64,000 nt of DNA from contig NZ_JAELTQ010000004.1 in NCBI RefSeq assembly GCF_016428905.1, positions 25,582-89,581 on the forward strand, in the 5' to 3' direction. This document shows, piece after piece, positions 46,473 through 58,558 of the stretch; positions within the stretch are counted from its first letter, which is position 1; the number at the start of each line of letters is the position of its first letter. The notes under the pieces were generated by a model. It had not been told where the DNA came from, did no database searches, and saw nothing but the letters and a program-made list of their open reading frames with translations. Source of the DNA: Dyella sp. ASV24 (GTDB lineage Bacteria; Pseudomonadota; Gammaproteobacteria; Xanthomonadales; Rhodanobacteraceae). The position numbers and the translations under genes are program-made.

Positions 46473-48233
46473 ATGGCCGTCTATCCGACGCTTATCGTCC
46501 ACAACGCGAAGATCCATACCGGCGTCGCACATCGCCCCGAGGTGCAGGCATTGGCGGTCAATGGGCGCCGCATTGCCGCGGTGGGTACCAATGGCCAGAT
46601 ACGCGCGCTCGCCGGCCCCGCCACCATCGTCATCGATGCAGGGAAACGCCGCGTCATCCCCGGCTTGATCGATGCCTGCCTGCCCCTGATCGCCACAGGA
46701 CTGGGCTACAACCAGCAACTGCGCTGGGATGGCATCCCGACACTGGACGAAGCCTTGCGCGTGCTGGCCGAACAAGTACGACGCACGCCGGCTCCGCAGT
46801 GGGTGTCCGTGATAGGCGGCTTTTGTGAGCACCAGTTCGCCGAACGCCGGCTGCCAACGCTGGAAGAACTCGATCGCATCGCGCCGTCCACGCCGGTCTA
46901 TATCCAGCACCTGCAGGATCGCGCTTTGCTCAACGCTGCCGCCATTGCGGCCTGTGGCTACGATGCAAGCACCCCCGACCCGCTTGGCGGACATATCGAG
47001 TGGGATGCTGCCGGCGCGCCCACTGGCTTACTCATCGCGGCGCCCTCCACGGAGGTATTTCAGCAGGCGCTCGCACACGCGCCCGAGCTTCCCCACGAAT
47101 ACCAGATCAACAGCACGCGCCAGTTCATGCGTGAACTGAACCGGCTCGGCATCACCAGCGTGATCGACCCAGGTGCTCCGCAGCTGCGCTACCCCGGTGA
47201 TTACGGCACGGTGGAAGAACTGGCCCAGCACCATCTACTCAGCGTGCGCGTGGCTTACCATCTCGCCGCCCAGACGCCCGGGGCGGAGATCGCCGATTAC
47301 TTGCACTGGTCCACCATCCATCGCCCGCGCGATGGCGACGACGCGTTCCGTTTCAATGGCGCCGGCAGCGTGCTCGTACACGCCGCCGAGGATTACGCCC
47401 ATTTCCGTCAGCCGCCGCCATCCATCCCCGCCCAGGCCGCTGCTGATCTTGAGGATGTCATAAGCCGATTGGTCGCACGTAACTGGCCCTGGCGCATGCA
47501 CGCCAGCTATGGCGAAACCATAAGCATGGCGCTGGATGTGTTCGAACGCATCCATGCGAAGCTACCGCTGCAGTCCGTGCCCTGGTTCATCGACGGCGCA
47601 GAAACGATCGACGATCACCAGATCGAACGAATCGCCCGCCTCGGCGGCGGCATCTGCCTGCAACCCAACATGGCTTATCAGGGGGAATACTTCATCGAGC
47701 GGCATGGTGAGCATGCCGCCGCGCGCGCACCACCGCTGCGCCACCTGCTGGAGGCCGGACTGCATGTCGGCATCGGCTCCGGCGGAACAGAGCGGGCAAG
47801 CATGGATCCCTGGGTGACGCTGTCCTGGCTGGTCACCGGGGGCACGCTGGGCGACGTGGCGCCGTATTCCCGCGAGCAACGGCTGGATCGCGCCACTGCG
47901 CTCGCGCTGCACACGCGAGCCAATACGTGGTTCTCGGCTGAAGAAGGCAGCAAGGGGCAGATCGACATTGGCCAGCTCGCGGATTTTGCCGTACTCACGC
48001 AGGACTATTTCGATATCGCCGACGAAGACATCCGTTACACCAAGGCAACGCTCACCGTGATGGACGGGCACGTTGTCTTTGCCGACGGTGACTTCCATGC
48101 GCTCGATCTGCCGCCGCCCACGCCATTGCCGGCCTGGTCGCCCCTGCATCACGGACATGGTGTCTGGAGGCCACCGGAGGATGGACACGTCGACAAACGC
48201 GCGGCCCCCTCTTCTCGTGGCGTCCTGCCCTGA
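46473..48233 (+). CDS. YtcJ-type amidohydrolase homologue with degenerate metal site (probable pseudoenzyme)
   Basis: 586 residues, intact frame. It aligns along its length to the YtcJ-type enzyme at 28067 (PGLID..., YNxxLRWDG, WRMHASYGETI, LSWLVTGGTLG). However, the N-terminal HxH is replaced (C69 and P71 where H72 and H74 lie in the paralogue). FDHAE is replaced by IDGAE (G375 for H378), and the essential Asp becomes Gly (G437 for D440). Only the HASY His remains. Catalysis by the family mechanism is therefore unlikely; a regulatory, binding or altered role is possible. Ends with HHGHG-rich tail. It is not a pseudogene by reading frame. Confidence 0.85.
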   Translation: MAVYPTLIVHNAKIHTGVAHRPEVQALAVNGRRIAAVGTNGQIRALAGPATIVIDAGKRRVIPGLIDACLPLIATGLGYNQQLRWDGIPTLDEALRVLAEQVRRTPAPQWVSVIGGFCEHQFAERRLPTLEELDRIAPSTPVYIQHLQDRALLNAAAIAACGYDASTPDPLGGHIEWDAAGAPTGLLIAAPSTEVFQQALAHAPELPHEYQINSTRQFMRELNRLGITSVIDPGAPQLRYPGDYGTVEELAQHHLLSVRVAYHLAAQTPGAEIADYLHWSTIHRPRDGDDAFRFNGAGSVLVHAAEDYAHFRQPPPSIPAQAAADLEDVISRLVARNWPWRMHASYGETISMALDVFERIHAKLPLQSVPWFIDGAETIDDHQIERIARLGGGICLQPNMAYQGEYFIERHGEHAAARAPPLRHLLEAGLHVGIGSGGTERASMDPWVTLSWLVTGGTLGDVAPYSREQRLDRATALALHTRANTWFSAEEGSKGQIDIGQLADFAVLTQDYFDIADEDIRYTKATLTVMDGHVVFADGDFHALDLPPPTPLPAWSPLHHGHGVWRPPEDGHVDKRAAPSSRGVLP

Positions 48234-48302
48234 CCGCCGATGTCGTTCGCTGTGCGGCGGCTCGCGTGCATCGGTGTGTAAAGGATCCGCAGGCTCTCAA
48301 TC

Positions 48303-48322
48303 GCTCGCGGAGTTACGCGAGC
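48303..48322 (+). terminator. Hairpin after the degenerate amidohydrolase gene
   Basis: GCTCGCG (48303-48309) pairs with CGCGAGC (48316-48322), 6-nt loop. It is a plausible transcript end, without a T run. Confidence 0.45.
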
Positions 48323-48414
48323 AGCGACCGGCCCAGGAGCGGCGCCGCCATCCGAATCCAGTGTTTTCTGGGAAAATGTCCCCATATGTTTGGCTGAACC
48401 AGCGCGGTGGATGA

Positions 48415-49140
48415 ATGAGCAACGTGATTGAATTGGTAGGTTTCGACGGCGACGACACGCTGTGGCACAGCGAGGGCTATTACCAGTCGGCGCATGGCGA
48501 GTTCGAACGTATCGTCGGCGAGTACGTGGATCTCGCCGACGTGCGCGTGCATGATCGGCTGCTGGCCACAGAGCGCCGCAACATCAAGCTGTTCGGTTAC
48601 GGCGCGAAGGGCATGACGCTGTCCATGCTGGAATCGGCCATCGACATCACGGAACAACGCATCAGCGCGATCGATCTGCATCGCGTGATTGAGCTGGGTA
48701 AGCAGGTGCTGGCGCATCCGGTGGACCTGCTGCCAGGCATTCGTGAGGCCGTGGAAGCCGTTGCGCAACACCACCGCGTGGTGCTCATTACCAAGGGTGA
48801 CCTGTTCCACCAGGAGCAGAAGGTCGCCAGCAGCGGCTTGGCTGACCTATTCCATCGCATCGAGATTGTTTCGGAGAAGGACGAGCGCGCCTACCGCAAT
48901 GTGCTGGAAGAATTCCAGCTTACGCCTGCGCGCTTCGCCATGGTGGGCAACTCGTTGCGCTCGGATATCGCGCCGGTGGTTGAGATGGGTGGTTGGGGCG
49001 TCTACATGCCCTACCACGTGACCTGGGCGCACGAAACCGATACCGACTTTGTCGACCATGCTTCGCGCGTCATACAAGTGGAAGGCCCAGGCGGCATCGC
49101 TGGCGCCCTCAAGGAGTTGCAAGGCCGTGCTGCAGCCTGA
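48415..49140 (+). CDS. HAD-superfamily phosphatase (YjjG-like)
   Basis: 241 residues. Motif I DGDDTLW (11-17) gives nucleophile D11 and D13; motif II T in VVLITKG, motif III Lys near SEKDERAY, and the acidic motif IV GNSLRSDI. The cap between motifs I and II is helical. YjjG-like enzymes dephosphorylate nucleotides or small phosphates. The 3' end overlaps the sirtuin gene by 14 nt, suggesting coupling. Confidence 0.9.
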   Translation: MSNVIELVGFDGDDTLWHSEGYYQSAHGEFERIVGEYVDLADVRVHDRLLATERRNIKLFGYGAKGMTLSMLESAIDITEQRISAIDLHRVIELGKQVLAHPVDLLPGIREAVEAVAQHHRVVLITKGDLFHQEQKVASSGLADLFHRIEIVSEKDERAYRNVLEEFQLTPARFAMVGNSLRSDIAPVVEMGGWGVYMPYHVTWAHETDTDFVDHASRVIQVEGPGGIAGALKELQGRAAA

Positions 49141-49993
49141 AGCGACCATCGCTGAATCTACCATCGATCCCGTGCGCGACGTGGCGCACGATCAAGCGCG
49201 GCTGCGCGATTTCATCGAGGCACATCCACGCCTGTTTGTGCTGACAGGCGCAGGGTGCAGCACGGATTCGGGCATTCCGGACTACCGCGACACCAACGGT
49301 GGCTGGAAACGACCACAGCCGGTGACCTATCAGGCTTTCATGGGCGAGCAAGCCACACGCCAACGTTATTGGGCGCGCAGCTTGGTGGGTTGGCGGCGCT
49401 TCGGGCGGGCCCTGCCCAATGCCACGCACCATGCATTGGCACGACTGGAGCAGCAGGGCCGTATTACCGCGCTGCTCACCCAGAACGTCGACGGACTGCA
49501 TCAGGCCGCCGGCCACCGCCACGTGATCGACCTGCACGGACGGTTGAACGAAGTGCGTTGCATGAGCTGCACGCTGCGCTTTCCACGCGATACCTTTCAG
49601 GAGGCACTGGTCGAGCTCAACCCCGATTGGGCAATGTTGGACGCGGGTGATGCACCGGATGGCGATGCCGACCTGGATGGGCGTGATTTTTCGTCCTTTG
49701 ACGTGCCTCCCTGCCCGCACTGCGGCGGCATCCTCAAGCCGGACGTGGTGTTCTTTGGCGAAAACGTGCCCCGCCATCGCGTTGACGCCGCCGTCACCTC
49801 GCTGAACGAGGCGGACGCCCTGCTCGTGGTCGGCTCGTCGCTGATGGTCTTCTCCGGCTACCGCTTCGCGGTCGCCGCCGCACGCGACGGCAAGCCGATT
49901 GCAGCGGTAAACATGGGCAAGACCCGGGCCGATCCGTTGCTCAGCCTGAAGATCGAACAATCCTGCGCTGAGGTGCTGGCATTTCTGTCATAA
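49127..49993 (+). CDS. Sirtuin-type NAD-dependent protein deacylase
   Basis: 288 residues from GTG 49127 with GGAG at 49113; it overlaps the HAD stop. NAD-binding GAGCSTDSGIPDYR, TQNVDGLHQAAG and the catalytic His in IDLHGRLNEVRC are present, as are the two zinc pairs (CMSC, CPHC). It removes acyl groups from lysine and consumes NAD. The long N-terminus places it among the Sir2 relatives often annotated NAD-dependent deacetylase. Partner substrates are unknown. Confidence 0.92.
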   Translation: MLQPEATIAESTIDPVRDVAHDQARLRDFIEAHPRLFVLTGAGCSTDSGIPDYRDTNGGWKRPQPVTYQAFMGEQATRQRYWARSLVGWRRFGRALPNATHHALARLEQQGRITALLTQNVDGLHQAAGHRHVIDLHGRLNEVRCMSCTLRFPRDTFQEALVELNPDWAMLDAGDAPDGDADLDGRDFSSFDVPPCPHCGGILKPDVVFFGENVPRHRVDAAVTSLNEADALLVVGSSLMVFSGYRFAVAAARDGKPIAAVNMGKTRADPLLSLKIEQSCAEVLAFLS

Positions 49994-50069
49994 ACGCGCG
50001 GCGGTAGACCGCTCGCGCAATATGACAATTTGATGCAAAGTAGACGTCCCGGTCGTCCGGAACTACTGC

Positions 50070-50996
50070 ATGAATGCCAGGTTGCAGCATCGCGTCACCC
50101 CGTCGCGTGTATCACCGGCCCCCGCCAGGAACCGCCCGGGCACGCTTTCGGAATTCGATCGGATCCGGCAGACCCTGGATGGCTATCTGGCCAAAGCAGC
50201 CGAATCGCGCAAGCGCCTGCTAGAAGAGCCCTACGATCCGAAGTTGCTGCACGCATGGCGCGTCAACCTGCGCCGCGTAACCGCCACACTGAAAGACGTA
50301 GCGTCGCTGTCCGACGATGACCTGCACGACGTATTGGCCTATTTGCGTTCCTGCCGCGAAGCCACCGGGCAATGCCGCGACATGGACATTCTCGCCATGG
50401 AAACGCTGCCAACCTTCCTGGACAAGGAACACGGTGAACTGGCTGAGACCCAAACCGTACGCAAGACACTCAGCGAGCGGCAGCAGCAAAATCACAAGAG
50501 CGCGCTCGCCCAGCTCAAAAAATACGGTCTGACCACGCCACTGCGAGCCTGGCGTCACTGGGTGCATGTACTGGAACCACCCAGCGACAAACGCGTGCGG
50601 GAAGTCGCGGCAGCTGTCATCGAGAAGCGCTTCGCGGATCTGAGGAAACGTGCCGGCAAGCTGGATGGCGGCCAGAAACGCCTGCATCGGCTGCGCAGCG
50701 CGACCAAGAAGCTGCGCTACAGCATCGAGCTCTACCAGCACGCCTTCCCCAAGGCAGCCACCACTCAATGGCTGAAACGCCTTGCTGACCTGCAGGGGCA
50801 TCTGGGGCTCGCGCATGACCGCATGATGGCGCGCACGCTGATCGCCGAAGTCGCAACGGGTGACAATGCCAAGGCCAGACTCAAAGCCTTCCGGCGATGG
50901 ACCAAACGCACAGCCTTTGAAGCTTCGGAGAAAGCGCTGCAGTCACTCGTCAAGCTGGAGCAGCTGAAGGCCTACTGGCGCTCTGCGGCCCACTAG
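50070..50996 (+). CDS. CHAD-domain protein
   Basis: 308 residues, helical. Conserved basic/His pattern of the CHAD domain: LLHAWRVNLRRVTATL near 60 and LHRLRSATKKLRYSIEL near 215. CHAD proteins bind polyphosphate and localise to polyP granules. It follows the sirtuin gene (76-nt gap). Converges with tadA, stop to stop 19 nt. Confidence 0.85.
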   Translation: MNARLQHRVTPSRVSPAPARNRPGTLSEFDRIRQTLDGYLAKAAESRKRLLEEPYDPKLLHAWRVNLRRVTATLKDVASLSDDDLHDVLAYLRSCREATGQCRDMDILAMETLPTFLDKEHGELAETQTVRKTLSERQQQNHKSALAQLKKYGLTTPLRAWRHWVHVLEPPSDKRVREVAAAVIEKRFADLRKRAGKLDGGQKRLHRLRSATKKLRYSIELYQHAFPKAATTQWLKRLADLQGHLGLAHDRMMARTLIAEVATGDNAKARLKAFRRWTKRTAFEASEKALQSLVKLEQLKAYWRSAAH

Positions 50997-51015
50997 CACA
51001 GCCGTACAGCTACAA

Positions 51016-52466
<1,451 letters not shown>

Positions 52467-52582
52467 AATTGATGCCTTTTTGTCACTTATCTATTGCCAT
52501 TGATGTTATCGCGAAACGAGTTGCACGCATCCAGAATCGCCCTCGAACGCGGCGCATTGCCGCCAGACTGAGGATTCCGAAC
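52467..52582. promoter_or_regulatory. LysR/reductase divergent promoter region
   Basis: 116 nt with locally lower GC. ATTGATG occurs twice in this stretch (near 52472 and 52500), and may mark the LysR binding site. I could not define a T-N11-A box with confidence. Confidence 0.35.
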
Positions 52583-53446
52583 ATGTATGCCGTGATGGGT
52601 GTCACCGGCCAGGTTGGCGGCCAGGTAGCCAACGAACTGTTGACGGAGGGCCATGCCGTTCGCGCGATCCTGCGCGACGAGACGAAGGCGGGCCGCTGGA
52701 TGGATCGCGGCTGCGAGGTCGCGCTGGCGACAGCCGACGATCCGGATGCTCTCGCCACAGCCTTCGCCGGCGCTGACGGCGTCTTCCTGATGATTCCGCC
52801 CGACTACGACCCAGCCCCAGGCTTCCCCAGCGTCCAGAAGATCATCGCAGCCGTGTGCCAGGCGGTGGATGTTGCGCGTCCGGACAGGATGGTATTCCTG
52901 TCTACGGTGGGTGCTCATGTGGAGGCATTTTCGCTACTGAGCAATTCGCGCATGGTTGAGTCTGCGCTACGAGAACTACCCATACCCACGACCTTCGTGC
53001 GCGCCGGCTGGTTCATGGAGAACGCCGCATGGGACGTCGCCGCTGCCCGCCAGGGGCTCATTCCCAGTTTTCTACAACCGCTCGACCACCCTATTCCCAT
53101 GGTGGCAACCGCCGATATCGCCCACACCATAGCGGACGCCCTGAAGGATCGTTGGCAGGGCACGCGGATCATCGAACTGGAAGGGCCCCGCCGTTATTCG
53201 GCGCTCGACATCGCCAGCGGCTTCGCTGCCGCCCTCGGGCGCCCCGTAAACACCGAGCAGGTACCTCGCGATACGTGGGAAAACCTGTTCCAAACGCAAG
53301 GCATGCAAAACCCTGATCCCCGCATGCGTATGCTCGATGGCTTCAACGAGGGCTGGATCGACTTCGAGCGGGGCGAAGCGGGCTCGCTCAAGGCAACGAC
53401 AACGCTAGAAAGCGTATTGCGCGATCTGGTCGAACGGTCTTCCTGA
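52583..53446 (+). CDS. NmrA-like NAD(P)-binding protein
   Basis: 287 residues from ATG 52583, following a purine-rich GAGGAT. Rossmann GVTGQVGGQVA (6-16), with AILRDETKAGRW after beta 2 in the NmrA/quinone-oxidoreductase 2 style. The catalytic YxxxK is not obvious, as in NmrA-like redox sensors or QOR2 reductases. Together with the following SDR it is probably regulated by the divergent LysR gene. Confidence 0.85.
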   Translation: MYAVMGVTGQVGGQVANELLTEGHAVRAILRDETKAGRWMDRGCEVALATADDPDALATAFAGADGVFLMIPPDYDPAPGFPSVQKIIAAVCQAVDVARPDRMVFLSTVGAHVEAFSLLSNSRMVESALRELPIPTTFVRAGWFMENAAWDVAAARQGLIPSFLQPLDHPIPMVATADIAHTIADALKDRWQGTRIIELEGPRRYSALDIASGFAAALGRPVNTEQVPRDTWENLFQTQGMQNPDPRMRMLDGFNEGWIDFERGEAGSLKATTTLESVLRDLVERSS

Positions 53447-53467
53447 GGTCAACTGACGGACAGCTCC

Positions 53468-54178
53468 ATGACATCGAACAAGCATCAGACGCAGCAAACC
53501 GCGCTCATCGTGGGCGCTTCCCGCGGACTTGGCTTCGCGCTGGCCGACGAATACCTCAAGCGCGGCTGGCAGGTCATCGCCACGGTTCGTCACGAAAAAC
53601 CCGGGCCGCTCCATGAGCTGGCTGCCAGCGCCGACGGCCGGCTGGAGATCGAGCTGCTCGACATCAACTCACCAGCGCAACTGCAGGCGCTGAGCCAACG
53701 CCTTGCCGGGCGAGATCTCGACTTGCTGTTCGTCAACGCAGGCGTCGCGATCGACGCAGAAAAACCCATCGCCGAGATCAGCACGGACGCCTTCGTGGAC
53801 ACCATGGTGACCAACGCGCTGAGCCCGATGCGCGTGATCGAGACGCTGGCTCCACTGGTCACCGTCAGCGGCAGCATCGTGGCGATGTCCTCTGACTTGG
53901 GCAGCGTCGGCAACAACATCGATGGCGGGTGGGAGGCCTACCGGGCCAGCAAGGCGGCTTTGAACACCCTGATGCGCAGCTTCGCCGCACGCCACGCTGG
54001 CGATCCGCGCTCATTGCTGTTGATTGCTCCGGGCTGGGTACGCACCGACATGGGTGGCCCGGAAGCCGTCTTGTCGGTTGAGGAAAGCATCCCCTGCGTC
54101 GTCGACGTCATCGCCACGCACGCCGGTCATCACGGCCTGAAGTTCCTGAACTATCTGGGCATGAGCGTGCCCTGGTGA
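53468..54178 (+). CDS. Short-chain dehydrogenase/reductase
   Basis: 236 residues. Classical SDR: GASRGLG (17-23), NAG at 95-97, catalytic Ser/Tyr-Lys in SSDLGS and YRASK. C-terminal GWVRTDMGG is typical of the CsgA/carbonyl-reductase-like group. It starts 21 nt after the NmrA-like gene, so it is probably co-transcribed. Substrate unknown. Confidence 0.88.
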   Translation: MTSNKHQTQQTALIVGASRGLGFALADEYLKRGWQVIATVRHEKPGPLHELAASADGRLEIELLDINSPAQLQALSQRLAGRDLDLLFVNAGVAIDAEKPIAEISTDAFVDTMVTNALSPMRVIETLAPLVTVSGSIVAMSSDLGSVGNNIDGGWEAYRASKAALNTLMRSFAARHAGDPRSLLLIAPGWVRTDMGGPEAVLSVEESIPCVVDVIATHAGHHGLKFLNYLGMSVPW

Positions 54179-54196
54179 TGCTGCGCACTCACCCAT

Positions 54197-54245
54197 AAAA
54201 AAGCCCGAACATCAGGTGGTTAGTAAAAACACCTCATGTTCGGGC
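54197..54245 (-). terminator. Rho-independent terminator of guaA
   Basis: On the minus strand: GCCCGAACAT...ATGTTCGGGC, a 10-bp perfect stem extended by AGGTG/CACCT after one mismatch, then TTTTTT (54202-54197). It lies 21 nt after the guaA stop; in the + direction the same hairpin would end the SDR transcript but lacks the T run. Confidence 0.85.
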
Positions 54246-54266
54246 CGTATCATGGAGTAGGAGAAC

Positions 54267-55847
54267 TCACTCCCACTCAATGGTTGCCGGCGGCTTGCCA
54301 CTGATGTCATAAACGACACGAGAGACACCGCGCAACTCATTGATAATACGATTAGAAACCTTGCCAAGGAAGTCGTACGGCAAGTGCGCCCAATGCGCCG
54401 TCATGAAATCGATGGTTTCCACCGCACGCAGTGCGATCACCCATTCGTAGGCCCGGGCATCGCCGACCACGCCCACCGACTTCACCGGCAGGAACACCGC
54501 GAAGGCCTGGCTGGTTTTGTCGTACAGGTCCCAGGTGCGCAGCTCTTCAATGAAGATGGCGTCCGCACGGGCCAGCAGCTCGGCGTACTCCGGCTTCACC
54601 TCGCCCAGGATGCGCACGCCCAGGCCCGGGCCCGGGAACGGATGGCGATAGACCATGGCGCGCGGCAGGCCGAGTTCCACGCCGATACGGCGCACCTCGT
54701 CCTTGAACAGTTCGCGCAGCGGCTCGACCAGCTTGAGCTTCATGTGCTCCGGCAGGCCGCCCACGTTGTGGTGACTTTTGATCACATGTGCCTTGCCGGT
54801 CTTGCTGCCGGCGGACTCGATCACGTCCGGGTAGATGGTGCCCTGCGCCAGCCACTTCACCTGGCCGTGGCCAGCGTTGGTGACCTTGGCCGATTCCTCG
54901 TCAAAGATCTCCACGAACAGGCGCCCGATGATCTTGCGCTTGGCTTCCGGGTCGGCCTCGCCTTCCAGCGCCTTGAAGTAGCGCTCGGCGGCATTGACCC
55001 GAATCACCTTCACGCCCATGTGCTCGGCCATGGTGGCCATCACCTGGTCGCCCTCCTGGAAGCGCAGGAGGCCCGTGTCGACGAACACGCAGGTCAGTTG
55101 ATCGCCGATAGCCCGATGCAGCAGCGCGGCCACCACGGACGAATCCACGCCGCCAGAGAGGCCTAGCAGCACATGATCGCTGCCGACCTGCTCGCGCACG
55201 CGGGCGATCTGGTCTTCGATGATGTGCGCGGCGGTCCACAGCGTCTGGCAGCCACAAATTTCCGTGACGAAACGCTTAAGCAGATTGGTGCCCTGCTTGG
55301 TGTGGGTCACTTCCGGGTGGAATTGCACGCCGTACCAGCGCTTGTCCTCGTTCTCCATCACGGCGACCGGGATGCGATCGGTGGTGCCAGTGATCACGAA
55401 GCCCGGGGGCGCCTTGGCGACGTGGTCGCCGTGACTCATCCAGACGTCCAGGCGGTGCGCGCTGTCGTGGTCGCTGAGCTCAGCGAACAGGCGGCTCTTG
55501 GCCACGATGTCCACTTCCGCATGACCGAACTCGCGTGCGTCGGCCGCCTCGGTGGCGCCACCCAGCTGCGCGGCCAGGGTCTGCATGCCGTAGCAGATGC
55601 CGAGGATAGGCAGGCCCGAATCGAACACTTCCTGTGGCGCTTTGGGCGCACCCGGCAGTGTGGTCGACTCCGGGCCACCCGACAGGATGATGCCCTTGGC
55701 GCCGAACGCAGCGATCTCGGCCGGGTCGTGGTCCCACGCCCAGATTTCGCAGTACACGCCAATCTCACGCACGCGGCGGGCGATCAGCTGCGTGTACTGC
55801 GCGCCGAAGTCGAGGATGAGGATTTTGTCGTTATGGATGTCGGTCAT
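54267..55847 (-). CDS. guaA: GMP synthase (glutamine-hydrolysing)
   Basis: 526 residues. N-terminal class I glutamine amidotransferase with C85 in GICYGMQ and His/Glu later; ATP-pyrophosphatase loop LSGGVDSSV near 230; C-terminal dimerisation domain ending [11 protein letters not shown]. It converts XMP to GMP, downstream of IMP dehydrogenase (guaB). Strong terminator follows. Confidence 0.98.
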   Translation of the reverse strand: MTDIHNDKILILDFGAQYTQLIARRVREIGVYCEIWAWDHDPAEIAAFGAKGIILSGGPESTTLPGAPKAPQEVFDSGLPILGICYGMQTLAAQLGGATEAADAREFGHAEVDIVAKSRLFAELSDHDSAHRLDVWMSHGDHVAKAPPGFVITGTTDRIPVAVMENEDKRWYGVQFHPEVTHTKQGTNLLKRFVTEICGCQTLWTAAHIIEDQIARVREQVGSDHVLLGLSGGVDSSVVAALLHRAIGDQLTCVFVDTGLLRFQEGDQVMATMAEHMGVKVIRVNAAERYFKALEGEADPEAKRKIIGRLFVEIFDEESAKVTNAGHGQVKWLAQGTIYPDVIESAGSKTGKAHVIKSHHNVGGLPEHMKLKLVEPLRELFKDEVRRIGVELGLPRAMVYRHPFPGPGLGVRILGEVKPEYAELLARADAIFIEELRTWDLYDKTSQAFAVFLPVKSVGVVGDARAYEWVIALRAVETIDFMTAHWAHLPYDFLGKVSNRIINELRGVSRVVYDISGKPPATIEWE

Positions 55848-55987
55848 TGCCGGGAACTGATAATCGAGAATGGGGAATAGGAAAAAGCCAGGGCGACGAA
55901 GCGCCCTGGCATGATGAGTTCGGACACCGCGAGAAACAGGGGGCGCGCTTTCACTATTCCCTACTCCCTATTCCCGATTCCCTCGCC
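55848..55987. repeat. REP-like element between guaB and guaA
   Basis: The 140-nt gap contains a perfect 9-bp hairpin GCCAGGGCG (55887-55895)/CGCCCTGGC (55902-55910). This is flanked by an imperfect inverted repeat: GAATGGGGAATAGG at about 55868-55881 and its relative CCCTATTCCCGATTCC at 55966-55981. The right arm, read on the minus strand, contains several tandem GGGAATA/GGGAGTA units. Such GGGAATAGG repeats are a repeat-family type rather than unique sequence (inference). Confidence 0.6.
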
Positions 55988-57472
<1,485 letters not shown>

Positions 57473-57625
57473 TTATACGCGGAAGCCTAGGGGGCTGCCA
57501 CTCTCTGCATGAACGGAACCCACCGAAGCCCTCGGCTGAAACACATTAGTAAGCAACCGCGGCGCACGACATCTCCGCACGACACGCGGTCACTGCAAAC
57601 ACACTCCCACTGGGAGATCGGGTGC

Positions 57626-58492
57626 TCAGCCGTGATGCAATGTGTCGCGGGCTTCGGCTGCTTCCAGCGTGTTTTCGAGGAGGGTCGCCACCGTCATGGG
57701 GCCCACACCACCCGGCACCGGCGTGATCCAGCTGGCACGCTCCGCGGCGGGTGCGAAATCCACATCACCTACCAGTCGACCGTCTTCCAGTCGATTGATG
57801 CCTACGTCGATCACCACCGCACCCGGCTTGACCCATTCACCCTTGACCAGTCCCGGCCTGCCCACGGCAACAATCACGATATCCGCCTGGCGCACGAAAC
57901 CCTCCAGATCACGGGTGAACTTGTGGCAGCAGGTAGTGGTGCAACCGGCGATCAGCAGCTCCAGCGCCAGCGGACGCCCCACGTGGTTGGAGACACCGAC
58001 GACCACCGCATGCTGGCCGCGCACCGGGCGGTCGGTATGGCCTAGCAGGGTCATCACGCCACGCGGCGTACACGGGCGCAAGCCAAAGCGGCGCAGCGCA
58101 AGGCGGCCCACATTGACGGCCTGGAAGCCGTCCACGTCCTTGCCCGGATCGATGCGGTCAACCAGCGCGTCCTCGTCAATGTGATCCGGCAGTGGCGACT
58201 GCACCAGGATGCCGTGCACCGCCGGATCGGCGTTGAGGCGATCGATCAGTGCAATCAGCTCCTCCTGCGTCGTGCTGGACGGCAGGTCGAAATCAAACGA
58301 ACGGAAGCCAACCTGATGGCAGGCTTTGCGTTTATTACGTACGTAGACGGACGACGCGGCGTCGTCACCGACCAGCACCACAGCCAAACCGGGCGCATCC
58401 TGCCCCTTGGCGGTGCGCTCGGCGACGCGCCGCCCGATGCGGTCCATCAGCTCTTGCGCAATGCGTTTGCCGTCAAGGATACGTGCGCTCAT
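57626..58492 (-). CDS. folD: Bifunctional methylenetetrahydrofolate dehydrogenase/cyclohydrolase
   Basis: 288 residues from ATG 58492 (the open frame extends to 58546). Two-domain FolD: catalytic YVRNKRKAC (Lys at the YxxxK site) and QSPLPDHID; Rossmann [10 protein letters not shown] and the C-terminal [10 protein letters not shown]. It interconverts 5,10-methylene-THF and 10-formyl-THF, supplying one-carbon units including for purine synthesis. Confidence 0.97.
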   Translation of the reverse strand: MSARILDGKRIAQELMDRIGRRVAERTAKGQDAPGLAVVLVGDDAASSVYVRNKRKACHQVGFRSFDFDLPSSTTQEELIALIDRLNADPAVHGILVQSPLPDHIDEDALVDRIDPGKDVDGFQAVNVGRLALRRFGLRPCTPRGVMTLLGHTDRPVRGQHAVVVGVSNHVGRPLALELLIAGCTTTCCHKFTRDLEGFVRQADIVIVAVGRPGLVKGEWVKPGAVVIDVGINRLEDGRLVGDVDFAPAAERASWITPVPGGVGPMTVATLLENTLEAAEARDTLHHG

Positions 58493-58558
58493 GGTCTGGG
58501 GCCGCCTGCAAAGAGACGTATTATCCCGGCACAGCCGCACGCACACAAACGAAACCGC

